Source: Paenibacillus_V sp046244365 (GTDB taxonomy: Bacteria > Bacillota > Bacilli > Paenibacillales > NBRC-103111). Taken from it: a DNA stretch of 64,000 nucleotides. Positions 1 through 7,539 of the stretch are shown here, piece after piece. Position 1 is the first letter of the stretch; every line of letters starts with the position of its first letter. Below the pieces are notes generated by a model. The model searched no databases, had not been told where the DNA came from, and saw only the letters and a program-made list of their open reading frames with translations. The stretch spans positions 8,060,001-8,124,000 of the forward strand of contig NZ_CP176395.1 of assembly GCF_046244365.1 (NCBI RefSeq), read 5' to 3'. Made by a program: the position numbers and the translations under genes.

Positions 1-335
1 TTATAGATGGCCCGCGGATTCGGGCTTTGCGTGATCACGTAAATCGGCTTCGACGTCCAGCTCCGGCAAACCTGAATATACCGGCAGCACAAGGGCAAGC
101 TTTGTTCAAACAAAAAAACTTTGCCGATCGGCCAATCCGGCACTTGCCACGTATCAATCGCATTCGTATCGACCGTGCAGATTCGCTTAACGCCGATTCG
201 CCGCATTCTGGCTTCTTCCGTCTCGTTATTTACCAGCGCCGCATAGGGGATTCCCTTCACTTCCAGCAGCCTGATCAAGCTTTCGCCGGCTTTGTTGGGC
301 GCAGCGACGAGACAATATTCGATTTCCCGTTCCAT
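1..335 (-). CDS. Hypothetical protein, truncated at the left edge
   Basis: An open frame starts at ATG 335 and runs off the left end, giving at least 111 residues. A GGAGA ribosome site sits about 8 nt before the ATG. The visible protein alternates hydrophobic strands and helices: YCLVAAPNKAG near the start, then PYAALVN and PIYVITQSPNPRAIY. This is compatible with a small Rossmann-like nucleotide-binding fold, but I recognise no family signature and propose no function. It lies downstream of two tandem c-di-AMP riboswitches on the same strand, so its expression probably follows c-di-AMP. Genes in such regulons usually concern osmolytes, potassium or the cell wall. That is inference from context only. 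Confidence 0.6.
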   Translation of the reverse strand, partial: MEREIEYCLVAAPNKAGESLIRLLEVKGIPYAALVNNETEEARMRRIGVKRICTVDTNAIDTWQVPDWPIGKVFLFEQSLPLCCRYIQVCRSWTSKPIYVITQSPNPRAIY

Positions 336-471
336 TCCCGTTCTCCTCTCGTTCATGCAAGAGAGGGCAACCTGTACTCCCAATAACGGTGCTGTCAGTC
401 AAAGCGCATTCCGGGCTGGCAAACCCGCTTCTGCCGAACTCCTGAAAACGTCTTTCACAATTCCGCACAGC

Positions 472-511
472 AAAAAGAAGCCCGGTTGAAGAGGACTCTT
501 CTCGTGGCTTC
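472..511 (-). terminator. Probable intrinsic terminator after riboswitch 1
   Basis: Read on the minus strand, AAGCC and GGGCTT flank an inner GAAGAG/CTCTTC hairpin and a T-run follows. It lies between the first c-di-AMP aptamer and the truncated gene, where the expression platform is expected. Confidence 0.5.
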
Positions 512-565
512 TAGCAAGCACGGCGAAATAACCGCACCCGTCACGATTCAGGTTGCCTCTCTCAA

Positions 566-716
566 TACGCTTACGAGGTTAGCTGCCGGATTCGGGCGTG
601 AGAGTCGCCCTACCTCTATCGTTATGGCATTCGCATAACTTATAGAGGATTCACCCCATGCGCCATTAAGGCGCGTCGGTTCCCCCGCTCCCCGGTATTC
701 CGGGGACTCAGCGTCT
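566..716 (-). promoter_or_regulatory. c-di-AMP riboswitch (ydaO-yuaA type), proximal copy
   Basis: The minus strand carries the conserved 3' core of the ydaO aptamer (CCCGAATCCGGCAGCTAACC, one base off the usual CCGTCAGC), preceded by the GGGCGACTCTCACG block. Further 5' are the GGGGTGAATCC segment and a GGGGGAACC-type segment. Known ydaO riboswitches bind cyclic di-AMP and usually shut off transcription when it is high. This copy is nearer the truncated gene and follows another complete copy. Confidence 0.85.
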
Positions 717-735
717 TTCCTTACGGTATAAGACA

Positions 736-766
736 ATACAAAACCACAGGGATGGAATCCCTGTGG
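736..766 (-). terminator. Intrinsic terminator between the tandem riboswitches
   Basis: A perfect 9-bp stem (CCACAGGGA/TCCCTGTGG) is followed on the minus strand by a T-rich stretch. It sits directly downstream of the distal aptamer and is its likely expression platform. Confidence 0.7.
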
Positions 767-843
767 CCGTTTAGGCGATCACAAAGCTTCATCATCCTCT
801 CTCCAAAAGCACGTCTGCGGACTTTCTCCGCTTCGTGTGCCAA

Positions 844-1018
844 ACAACGCTTGCGAGGTTAGCTGACGGATTCGGGCGGTGAGAGTCGCCCTACGTCCCG
901 CAGCGCTCCATGGCGCCCTGCGGAACGATTCACCCCGTGCGGCGCATGCCCGGCTCTCACACCGGTTCGCGTGCCGCGATTGGTTCCCCCGTTTTCCTTG
1001 CGGAAATTCAGCGAATCA
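844..1018 (-). promoter_or_regulatory. c-di-AMP riboswitch (ydaO-yuaA type), distal copy
   Basis: All conserved blocks of the ydaO aptamer are present on the minus strand: GCTGAATTTCCGCAAGGAAA at the 5' side, GGGGGAACCAATCGC, GGGGTGAATCG, GGGCGACTCTCACCGCCC and the terminal CGAATCCGTCAGCTAACCTC. The spacing between blocks looks normal. A terminator follows at 736-766 and a second aptamer after that, so a transcript must pass two c-di-AMP sensors before reaching the gene ending at the window edge. Confidence 0.9.
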
Positions 1019-1053
1019 GAATTTGGAAACTGTATAAGTAAATCATGAATCGT

Positions 1054-1082
1054 ATCTTACTCCCTGCTCTACGACCTGTAAA
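1054..1082 (-). promoter_or_regulatory. Sigma-A-type promoter for the tandem-riboswitch transcript
   Basis: On the minus strand TTTACA (1077-1082) and TAAGAT (1054-1059) are separated by exactly 17 nt. Transcription would start a few bases upstream of the distal c-di-AMP aptamer. Confidence 0.6.
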
Positions 1083-1888
1083 GCAACGCCGATGCCGAAA
1101 TTCGGCGCGCCGGCCCCGCGCGGGATTGCCCTATCCCCCTCAAACCATAAAATCTCCCATTATCACTGAATATCTCTTATTTCCTACGATTATCGTTATT
1201 ATCGCGAAAGATGAAGCAAAAGAGCTCCCAGCGCATGAAAAACGAACTTTCGGCCCGATGAAAGCGATACAATGGCGAATAGCCGTCTCACACGTCGTTT
1301 TCTCGCGATTGGAATACTTTACAAGCCATATTCGCTGCTGGTATCATTTCATGCTGCTTCGCGCAGATAGGGATACAAGAATAAACGCATTGCGGCGTCT
1401 TTAAAGCCAGACGTTACCGAGAAATCGAACAATTAGCGGAGGATATACTCTGAGATTTAAGAAAAACCTTCAGGAAAGTTCACCCTGTCGGTCCTTTTTG
1501 TGCGAAGCCTTACGTCTGCGCGTGGGAGAGGGGACGGGTATGGGATTCCAGCCGCTCTTGAAATCGTGTTTCATTGAATTGGTTTTACGGTAATAACACG
1601 ATTTCAAAGGCGGCCGCTGTCGCTCTTCCACCCCATACCCGTCCCCTCTTCTCACCTTTCCTGCTTTCTGTTACGCCTTGGTTCCCTACCGGTCTTCCAG
1701 CCGGTATTCATTGCCATGAACACCGCTGTCCTTGTCCAGACAGAACGTAGATGCGTGATTTGCCGCATTCACTTTCGATTTCATAGCCAAGCGGAACTGC
1801 AGTACACTACGTCTTATTCCGAAAAAACCAGTCAAAAGCGCAAAATAAGAGTCCTCCACGTCTTCTAAAATGAGCGTTTTGCCACCAC
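1083..1888. other. Intergenic region without a supported gene
   Basis: About 800 bp between the riboswitch promoter and the kamA terminator. Open frames here (for example a 119-codon one at 1045-1404) lack a ribosome site and recognisable protein character. The one clear structure is the long interrupted palindrome at 1527-1649. A short CCGGT-type hairpin near 1690-1715 has no T-run. Confidence 0.5.
1527..1649. repeat. Long interrupted palindrome
   Basis: Outer arms 1527-1544 and 1632-1649 are perfect 18-bp inverted copies (AGAGGGGACGGGTATGGG). Inner arms 1558-1570 and 1595-1607 are perfect 13-bp inverted copies (TTGAAATCGTGTT), and the sequence between them (CAGCCGC against GCGGCCGCTG) is partly complementary. 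The whole element folds into one long hairpin about 123 nt long. It has no flanking T-run and no ORF. It could be a miniature inverted-repeat element or a structured RNA; I cannot decide. Confidence 0.7.
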
Positions 1889-1918
1889 GAAAAAACCGCC
1901 TAGCGCATGCGCTAGGCA
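1889..1918 (-). terminator. kamA terminator
   Basis: The self-complementary GCCTAGCGCATGCGCTAGGC (1898-1917) is followed on the minus strand by six T residues, 17 nt after the kamA stop codon. Confidence 0.85.
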
Positions 1919-1934
1919 GTTTCTTTGCAAATCA

Positions 1935-3107
1935 CTATCGCGTGGTTACACGCTTTTGCGGCATATCGGGCAGTTCGTTGACCGAAACGACGCGGTTCGT
2001 TTTTTTGACAGGCTTGATCCAGTGCCGCTCGTTGCCCGGCAGGTCATCGAACCAGGACGCATCGTCCGGGCAATCCAGCGTCATAAATTTGCCGTAATGG
2101 CCGTCGCGCGACTGGTGATATTTCAAGTAAGCTTTTCCGTTTTCGATCGCTAAAATTTCGATTTTCCCGGATGTGTGGCTCATGGACAGTCGTACCCGCT
2201 TACCGAGTCCCGACGTTCTCGCCTTGGCTCCTTCTACGATTCGGTACACTTCGTGCAAAGGAAGGACGAAGTCCCGATTGCCCGCCACCGGACGATTGAT
2301 GAAAAAATAGTATGGCGTGACGCCCGCCCAGGACAGCCGGTTAAGAAGCTCGCCAAGCACCTCGGGATCGTCGTTGATTCCTTTGAGCACCGGCGTTTGA
2401 TTAACGACGATCGCGCCCGCTTCATGGAGCGCTTGGAATCCTTTCTGCGCTTCGGGCGTGATCTCGCGGGGATGGTTGATATGCGCCATCACATAAATCC
2501 GCTTCTCGGGCGTAGAGTACATCCGGATCGTTTCGAGAAGCTCTTCGTCCTCGTAAATGCGCATCGGGTTAAAGACCGGAATTTTGGAGCCCAAACGGAT
2601 GATTTTCACATGAGGAATTTCGCGAAGGCGCTCCAAAATCATGCGCAGCTTCGGCGTTGCAAGAATCAGGCTGTCGCCGCCTGTGAGCAGCACGTTGTTG
2701 ATTTCCGGATTTTCGGCGATATAAGCGAGACCCGGTTCGACGTCGGACATCGCCTCTTTGACGTCGTTGCGGAACAGCCGCTTGCGGAAGCAGTACCGGC
2801 AGTAGGAGCCGCATACCTCCGAAACGATCAGCAGGGCGGTCGAACGGTATTTGTGCTGGCAGCCCGGCACGACATAATTGGTGTCCTCGTCCGAGGCGTC
2901 CCAGCGCCCGTATTCCTCGAGCTCGCCTTCGTTCGGGATGACAAGCTTGCGGATCGGATCGTTCGGGTCGTTCCAGTCGATCAGATTCAAGTAGTAATCG
3001 TTGACGCGAAACACAAACTTTTCGGTAATTTGCTTGAGCCGGGCCCGTTCCTTCTCGGGTATCGATGTGATTTTCTCGATATCGGTAATGTACTTTGGTT
3101 GTGGCAT
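1935..3107 (-). CDS. kamA: KamA-family radical SAM aminomutase (lysine 2,3-aminomutase-like)
   Basis: A 390-residue protein. The radical SAM cluster motif is Cys99-x3-Cys103-x2-Cys106 (CGSYCRYCF), followed by LLTGGDSL, as in lysine 2,3-aminomutases. These enzymes use a 4Fe-4S cluster, S-adenosylmethionine and pyridoxal phosphate to move an amino group, giving beta-lysine from lysine. Start ATG 3107 is chosen because AGGAGG lies 8 nt upstream; an upstream in-frame extension has no such support. At 390 residues it is shorter than the 470-residue Bacillus enzyme, so the exact substrate is uncertain. A c-di-AMP riboswitch in its leader suggests a role in osmolyte (beta-lysine type) metabolism. 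No acetyltransferase partner lies next to it. Confidence 0.88.
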   Translation of the reverse strand: MPQPKYITDIEKITSIPEKERARLKQITEKFVFRVNDYYLNLIDWNDPNDPIRKLVIPNEGELEEYGRWDASDEDTNYVVPGCQHKYRSTALLIVSEVCGSYCRYCFRKRLFRNDVKEAMSDVEPGLAYIAENPEINNVLLTGGDSLILATPKLRMILERLREIPHVKIIRLGSKIPVFNPMRIYEDEELLETIRMYSTPEKRIYVMAHINHPREITPEAQKGFQALHEAGAIVVNQTPVLKGINDDPEVLGELLNRLSWAGVTPYYFFINRPVAGNRDFVLPLHEVYRIVEGAKARTSGLGKRVRLSMSHTSGKIEILAIENGKAYLKYHQSRDGHYGKFMTLDCPDDASWFDDLPGNERHWIKPVKKTNRVVSVNELPDMPQKRVTTR

Positions 3108-3340
3108 GGCATATTCCTCCTTAGGTTGTGTTGCATGTTTATATGTGATCCCCGGGACTGGCGGCGGCATGTTGCAAGCCTGAAGCTGCAGGAGCTTCCG
3201 TCCGAGTCCGATGGGGGCTAAGCGCCCTATCCCTCCCGATGAATGGCGAAATGCGAAACGATTTCCGTAAACAAAAAAATCCCGGTCCTGCTGCAAACGC
3301 GAACGAAACATGAACGCGCTTGAGCAAGCCGGGAGGTCCA

Positions 3341-3408
3341 GAAAAACGCAAAAAGACCCTATTCACGGGTCAAAACGTGCAGCAACTAATAAAGATCGGA
3401 TTTGACCC
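3341..3408 (-). terminator. Riboswitch-controlled terminator/antiterminator in the kamA leader
   Basis: Minus-strand GACCC/GGGTC arms (3355-3371) followed by TTTTT form the terminator. An upstream GGGTCAAA (3401-3408) is perfectly complementary to TTTGACCC (3367-3374), which includes the terminator's 5' arm, so the two foldings exclude each other. This is a classical transcription-attenuation platform for the aptamer just upstream. Confidence 0.8.
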
Positions 3409-3410
3409 AT

Positions 3411-3537
3411 CCCCTGCTGACGAGGTTAGCTGACGGACTCGGGAAAGATGGTTCCCTACGATTCAACCTGCAAATCGATTCGCCCCAGAAAAGTGGTTCC
3501 CCCGCTTTCCGATTTCTACAATCGGAAATTAAGCGCA
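3411..3537 (-). promoter_or_regulatory. c-di-AMP riboswitch (ydaO-yuaA type) upstream of kamA
   Basis: The minus strand shows GCGCTTAATTTCCGATTG, GGGGGAACCAC, GGGGCGAATCG and the terminal core CCCGAGTCCGTCAGCTAACC. The central arm is shorter than in the two copies at 566-1018. It lies between a good promoter and a terminator/antiterminator pair and reads into kamA. Confidence 0.88.
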
Positions 3538-3542
3538 ATTAA

Positions 3543-3571
3543 AGTGTAGCCCAATGTGAAAAAAAAGTCAA
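3543..3571 (-). promoter_or_regulatory. kamA promoter
   Basis: TTGACT (3566-3571) and TACACT (3543-3548) on the minus strand are separated by 17 nt. The predicted start lies a few bases before the riboswitch aptamer. Confidence 0.75.
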
Positions 3572-3791
3572 ATTCGCATCCTTCGTTCGCAGTAGGAAGA
3601 AAACCGGAGAGAACATTGAAAACTTTCAAGCAACGGGATGGATTTGGTTAATTTCGGCTTATTTCCGGCTAAATCGCAAATAAAAACCTCCGGCGGCAAG
3701 CAGCTTAACCCGGTTCTTTCGCACAAACTCGGTTATTTCGATTTCATCTTCAAACGACACGCGGCCATAAACGCTAAACAGCACGCGCATC

Positions 3792-3979
3792 ATGTTGTAT
3801 GTTTTGCAGCATTTCGGCCTCCAAAACGATGTCCGGCTAATCGATGCTGCAATTTTTACAACATTTTTCTATATGGAAGGCCGGATTTGACCAGTCCAAC
3901 GGAAAAATGCTGCATTTTGTGCAACATGAGCCTGCTCTTAGCAGGAAATTAAGAAAAAATGCTGCATTTTGTGCAACAT
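3792..3979. repeat. Four copies of a 21-nt near-palindromic repeat
   Basis: Copies at 3792-3812, 3844-3864, 3907-3927 and 3959-3979 share the pattern ATGYTGCA-TTTT-TGCAACAT or its reverse complement. Each is an imperfect palindrome able to form a small hairpin. The last two are identical. The same family recurs at 52050-52237. The surrounding 3572-4056 holds no supported gene. Confidence 0.75.
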
Positions 3980-4056
3980 CGCTCGCGTTTCATAGGCTGC
4001 CTGATTCGGCTTCCTGCCCGCCCAGCTGCAGCAAGGCAGGGGCATGCTTCGCGATT

Positions 4057-4086
4057 TAAAAAAAGCTGCCGGAATCTTCCGGCAGC
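4057..4086 (-). terminator. Terminator of the half-TrxB gene
   Basis: The hairpin GCTGCCGGAA/TTCCGGCAGC (4065-4086) is followed on the minus strand by seven T residues, 14 nt after the stop codon. Confidence 0.85.
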
Positions 4087-4099
4087 CTGCAGCTATCCC

Positions 4100-4663
4100 T
4101 TACGCCTTCAACACGTCGTGATCGACATAACGCGCGCCGTTCAGCTCGCTGATGACGTTGATGGCCACCTTCGCGCCGTCGCCGGCCGTGACGATCGTAT
4201 GCATGCTGACGCCTGCACACGTACCGGCAGCCCAAATGCCGCTTACGTTCGTTTGGCCTGTTGCGTCGGCCTTCAAAATTTTCGCGACGCGCGGCTCCGT
4301 CCCCGGAATCACTTCAACGCCGGAAGCTTCCGCCAAATCGACCAGCATGCCCGTTGCGATAATAACATGCTTCGCTTCGTAGGAGCCGTTCTCGGTGGAA
4401 ACGGTGAAGCCGTTATCGCCCTTGGCGATGCCGGTAGCCTTGTCCTCTACGTACTCCGCCCCAAACTTGGTCGCTTGCTCTCTGCCGATGGCAACGAGAT
4501 CCGGTCCGGAAATTTCCTTCACGCCGTAATGGTTTTCAACCCATGCGCGCTTAGTGACGCTTTTGTCGTTGTCGATAACGAGAGTCTTCTTACCTGCCTT
4601 AGCCGTGAAAATAGCTGCGCTGGACCCTGCCGGTCCGGCTCCGATAATGGCGATGTCGTACAT
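4100..4663 (-). CDS. Half-length thioredoxin-reductase-like flavoprotein
   Basis: 187 residues. The N-terminus has the FAD-binding motif GAGPAG at residues 8-13, a VIIATGM element follows, and the C-terminus ends with the TrxB-like GIWAAGTCAGVSMHTIVTAG block that contacts flavin. The NADPH-binding insert and the CxxC active site of normal 310-320-residue TrxB are absent, so it resembles the FAD domain alone. It may be an electron-transfer flavoprotein or act with another reductase; this is inference. ATG 4663 is preferred; a GTG four codons upstream overlaps the GAGGGAG ribosome site. It is the third gene after trxB and an MFS exporter, and a strong terminator follows. Confidence 0.75.
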   Translation of the reverse strand: MYDIAIIGAGPAGSSAAIFTAKAGKKTLVIDNDKSVTKRAWVENHYGVKEISGPDLVAIGREQATKFGAEYVEDKATGIAKGDNGFTVSTENGSYEAKHVIIATGMLVDLAEASGVEVIPGTEPRVAKILKADATGQTNVSGIWAAGTCAGVSMHTIVTAGDGAKVAINVISELNGARYVDHDVLKA

Positions 4664-4789
4664 GTTCGGATACACTCCCTCAAAATATAATGGCCTTGCA
4701 GCAATTCAAGCTTCCCCTGAGCCAAAACCTTTTATGCATAAGCTCCGCTGCCGCAAGAGCGGCGGAGCGGCGGGGCTAGGTTTATTCGC

Positions 4790-6334
4790 CTATTCGCCGC
4801 TGGCTTTGGCCGGCACGTTAGCGGCCATTGCGCCAGCCTGCCGTTTGGGCAGCAGGAACGCCCCGGCGAATGCGACGACCGAGATTGCGGCAAGCAGCAG
4901 GAATACGCCGTGCATGCCGGAAACGAGCACTTCCCTCAGCGCTTGCTTGGCGCCTTCCGGCAGCTGTGCCGCCGTCTCCGGATTAATGAGCCGGTTGATG
5001 TCTTCCAGCCTCATGCCGCCGGATTCGACTTGCCTTTCCGCCAGTTCGGACGCCAGCCGTTCATTGAAGTAGGTTCCGTAAACCGCTACGCCGAACGTCT
5101 GCCCGAGCGTACGGAACAGCGTGATCGAAGCGGTCGAAACGCCGCGCATCGTCCAGTCTACCGCGGATTGCGCGGTAACGGTGAATACGGTCACGACGAT
5201 GCCGAAGCTGATGCCGTACACACCTGTAATGACGTAGAAAACAAACTGCGAAGCCGATATATCGAGCAGCGAGAGCCACAACGACCCGGCTATCAGAATG
5301 GCGAGCCCAAGGATGGCGCTGTAGCGAGTGCCTTTCTTGACAAGCAGCTTGCCGCTCAGGAAAGCGCCGACCGTCCAGGTGATCGTCATCGGCGTTATCG
5401 CAAAGCCCGCATACGTGGCCCCATAGCCGAGCACACCTTGAATCCACATCGGAATGTATACCATAATGCCGATCATCACCATGCTCGACAAAAAGCTGAC
5501 GATGCTCGCGACGGTAATGTCGCGAATCCGGAACAGCTTAAGCGGAAGCATCGGCTCGGCCGCTTTTGTCTCAATGAACAAGAATAGCGCAAGAAAAACG
5601 GCTGCCGCCGCATAAAGCAGCAGCATCGAGCCCGATGCCCAGCTATGCGTTTCGCTGCCTTTCTGCAGGGCGTAAAGCAGCGCGACCATGCCGATCGTAA
5701 AGGTCGCTGCGCCGGCATAGTCGATTTTTTTGCGGCTGCGTTCGAACGATTCCTTCAAAGACGCCGCTACCAGCACCATCGAGAGAAGCCCGAACGGAAT
5801 GTTGATAAAGAAAATCCAGTGCCAGGACAGCACCTCGACGAAAAATCCGCCGACGAGCGGCCCGACGACACCGGCAACGCCCCAAATCATCCCGATAATT
5901 CCCTGAACCCTGGCGCGCTGCTCCACCGGATACAGATCCCCGATAATCGTAAAGGTTACGGGCATAATGGCCCCTGCCCCGATTCCTTGCAGCGCCCGAA
6001 ACCAGATCAGCTGATCCATATTTTGAGCAAAGCCGCAAAGGGTCGATCCGAGGAGAAACAGCACCGTCCCGACCGTGAAAATGACCTTCCGCCCGAACAA
6101 ATCGGCCAGCTTGCCGAAAATCGGCGTCGTTACGGCCGAGGTGAGCAGATAGACGGCGAATACCCAATTCATCCGCTCCAAGCCGTGCAGCTCGCTGACG
6201 ATCGTCGGCATCGCCGTGCTGACGATCGTGCCTTCGATCGCCGTGAGGAACGTAGCGACCATCAGCGCGATCGTGACGTTCCGGCGATTCGAGCCGCTAC
6301 CCGGGGCTGCGCCGTTATTTTGTATATGTGACAT
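4790..6334 (-). CDS. MFS drug:H+ antiporter, DHA2 family (14 helices)
   Basis: 514 residues, strongly hydrophobic, in the length range of EmrB/QacA-type 14-helix exporters. The first helix contains FLTAIEGTIVSTAMPTIV, like the D1 motif of that family. The loop after helix 2 has GKLADLFGRK, the MFS signature A. These proteins use proton motive force to export drugs or metabolites across the membrane. ATG 6334 has GGAGG 4 nt upstream. The gene follows trxB by only 26 nt, so they are probably co-transcribed. A GC-rich hairpin without a good T-run lies at about 4741-4770. The exported compound cannot be deduced. Confidence 0.88.
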   Translation of the reverse strand: MSHIQNNGAAPGSGSNRRNVTIALMVATFLTAIEGTIVSTAMPTIVSELHGLERMNWVFAVYLLTSAVTTPIFGKLADLFGRKVIFTVGTVLFLLGSTLCGFAQNMDQLIWFRALQGIGAGAIMPVTFTIIGDLYPVEQRARVQGIIGMIWGVAGVVGPLVGGFFVEVLSWHWIFFINIPFGLLSMVLVAASLKESFERSRKKIDYAGAATFTIGMVALLYALQKGSETHSWASGSMLLLYAAAAVFLALFLFIETKAAEPMLPLKLFRIRDITVASIVSFLSSMVMIGIMVYIPMWIQGVLGYGATYAGFAITPMTITWTVGAFLSGKLLVKKGTRYSAILGLAILIAGSLWLSLLDISASQFVFYVITGVYGISFGIVVTVFTVTAQSAVDWTMRGVSTASITLFRTLGQTFGVAVYGTYFNERLASELAERQVESGGMRLEDINRLINPETAAQLPEGAKQALREVLVSGMHGVFLLLAAISVVAFAGAFLLPKRQAGAMAANVPAKASGE

Positions 6335-6360
6335 AATGCCTCCTAACCGAATGTACCCAA

Positions 6361-7305
6361 TTACGCTTGTTGAACATGCAGCTCCGCATGCTCCAAATAT
6401 TTTTCGCAATCGAGAGCCGCCATGCAGCCGCTGCCCGCAGCCGTAATTGCCTGCCGGTATTTGTGATCCTGCACGTCGCCGCACGCGAACACGCCGGGAA
6501 TATTCGTTTCCGAGGTGCCCGGTTTAACCGTAATATACCCGAGCTCGTCGGTTTCGATCTGTCCGTCCAGAAACTTGGTGTTCGGCGTATGTCCGATCGC
6601 TACGAAAATACCGTCCGCCTCCAGCAGCTCCTCGGAGCCCGTCTCGTTGTTGCGCACCTTCAAGCCCGTTACGCCCTTCTCCCCCGCTACCACTTCCAGC
6701 GGCGTACGGTCGAGGCTCCAAACGATTTTGCCGTTCCCGCGGGCGCGGTCCTGCATGATTTTGGACGCCCGCATTTCGCTGCGGCGATGCACAAGACGCA
6801 CCTCCGATCCGAAGCGCGACAAGAAGCTCGCTTCCTCCATCGCCGAATCGCCGCCTCCGACCACGATGATCTTCTTGCCGCGGAAGAAGAATCCGTCACA
6901 GGTCGCGCATGTGCTGACGCCCCGACCCACGTTGTCCTTCTCCCCGGGAATACCCAAATATTTAGCCGAAGCGCCGGTCGAAATCACGATCGTTTCGGCG
7001 GTCAATTCACCGATACCCTCCACGGACAGCTTGAACGGACGCTGCGACAAATCCGCTTTGTTCACCCAGCCGGTACGGAACTCCGCGCCGAAGCGCTCGG
7101 CCTGCTTGCGCATATTGTCCATCAGCTCCGGACCCAGGATACCCTCGGGAAATCCGGGGAAGTTCTCGACCTCGGTCGTCGTCGTCAACTGCCCGCCCGG
7201 TTCGGGACCTTCGATAATAAGCGGCTTCAGGTTGGCGCGGGCCAGGTAAATAGCCGCAGTGAGTCCGGCCGGACCGGTTCCGATAATAATCGATTTGTAT
7301 GTCAT
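6361..7305 (-). CDS. trxB: Thioredoxin reductase
   Basis: 314 residues, full length for the low-molecular-weight bacterial enzyme that uses NADPH and FAD to reduce thioredoxin. It shows GTGPAG (9-14) for FAD, the redox-active CATC at Cys133/Cys136, GGGDSAMEEA (150-159) for NADPH, and the C-terminal FACGDVQDHKYRQAITAAGSG flavin block. ATG 7305 has GGGAGG 7 nt upstream. A consensus-like promoter lies at 7375-7403. The MFS gene starts 26 nt after its stop, and a truncated TrxB-like gene lies beyond that. Confidence 0.95.
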   Translation of the reverse strand: MTYKSIIIGTGPAGLTAAIYLARANLKPLIIEGPEPGGQLTTTTEVENFPGFPEGILGPELMDNMRKQAERFGAEFRTGWVNKADLSQRPFKLSVEGIGELTAETIVISTGASAKYLGIPGEKDNVGRGVSTCATCDGFFFRGKKIIVVGGGDSAMEEASFLSRFGSEVRLVHRRSEMRASKIMQDRARGNGKIVWSLDRTPLEVVAGEKGVTGLKVRNNETGSEELLEADGIFVAIGHTPNTKFLDGQIETDELGYITVKPGTSETNIPGVFACGDVQDHKYRQAITAAGSGCMAALDCEKYLEHAELHVQQA

Positions 7306-7374
7306 AGGAAAACCTCCCTCGATACGAATGATGACAGCTAACTTTACATACATTACATACATAATAGTATGTTA

Positions 7375-7403
7375 ATTATGCGATTATGCGGAGGGAAAGT
7401 CAA
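7375..7403 (-). promoter_or_regulatory. trxB promoter
   Basis: Minus-strand TTGACT (7398-7403) and CATAAT (7375-7380) with a 17-nt spacer, about 70 nt before the trxB start codon. Confidence 0.75.
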
Positions 7404-7494
7404 CCATTATTTTAACGTTCGTCTTACCAGGTCCGAATGCTCCTTCCGACGTCTGCCTTAACCCGCTCCCCGCGCCGACGTTCCTGCGGCATGC

Positions 7495-7523
7495 CAAAAT
7501 AGCCTAACCGTTGCGGTCAGGCT
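7495..7523 (-). terminator. Probable terminator of the second MFS gene
   Basis: Stem AGCCTGACCG/CGGTTAGGCT with a 3-nt loop, followed on the minus strand by ATTTTGG. The T-run is short. Confidence 0.55.
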
Positions 7524-7539
7524 GCTGCATCAGAAAAAG

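Noticed and set aside
1045..1404. 119-codon frame after the riboswitch promoter
   Set aside because: No ribosome site, mixed composition, and it partly covers the promoter of the divergent transcript.
2175..3221. 348-codon open frame on the plus strand opposite kamA
   Set aside because: Overlaps the well-supported aminomutase gene and riboswitch leader; no recognised motifs.
3792..3979. CRISPR-like regular repeats
   Set aside because: Repeats are only 21 nt, imperfect, partly inverted, and spacers are of uneven length and similar to each other. No cas genes are nearby.
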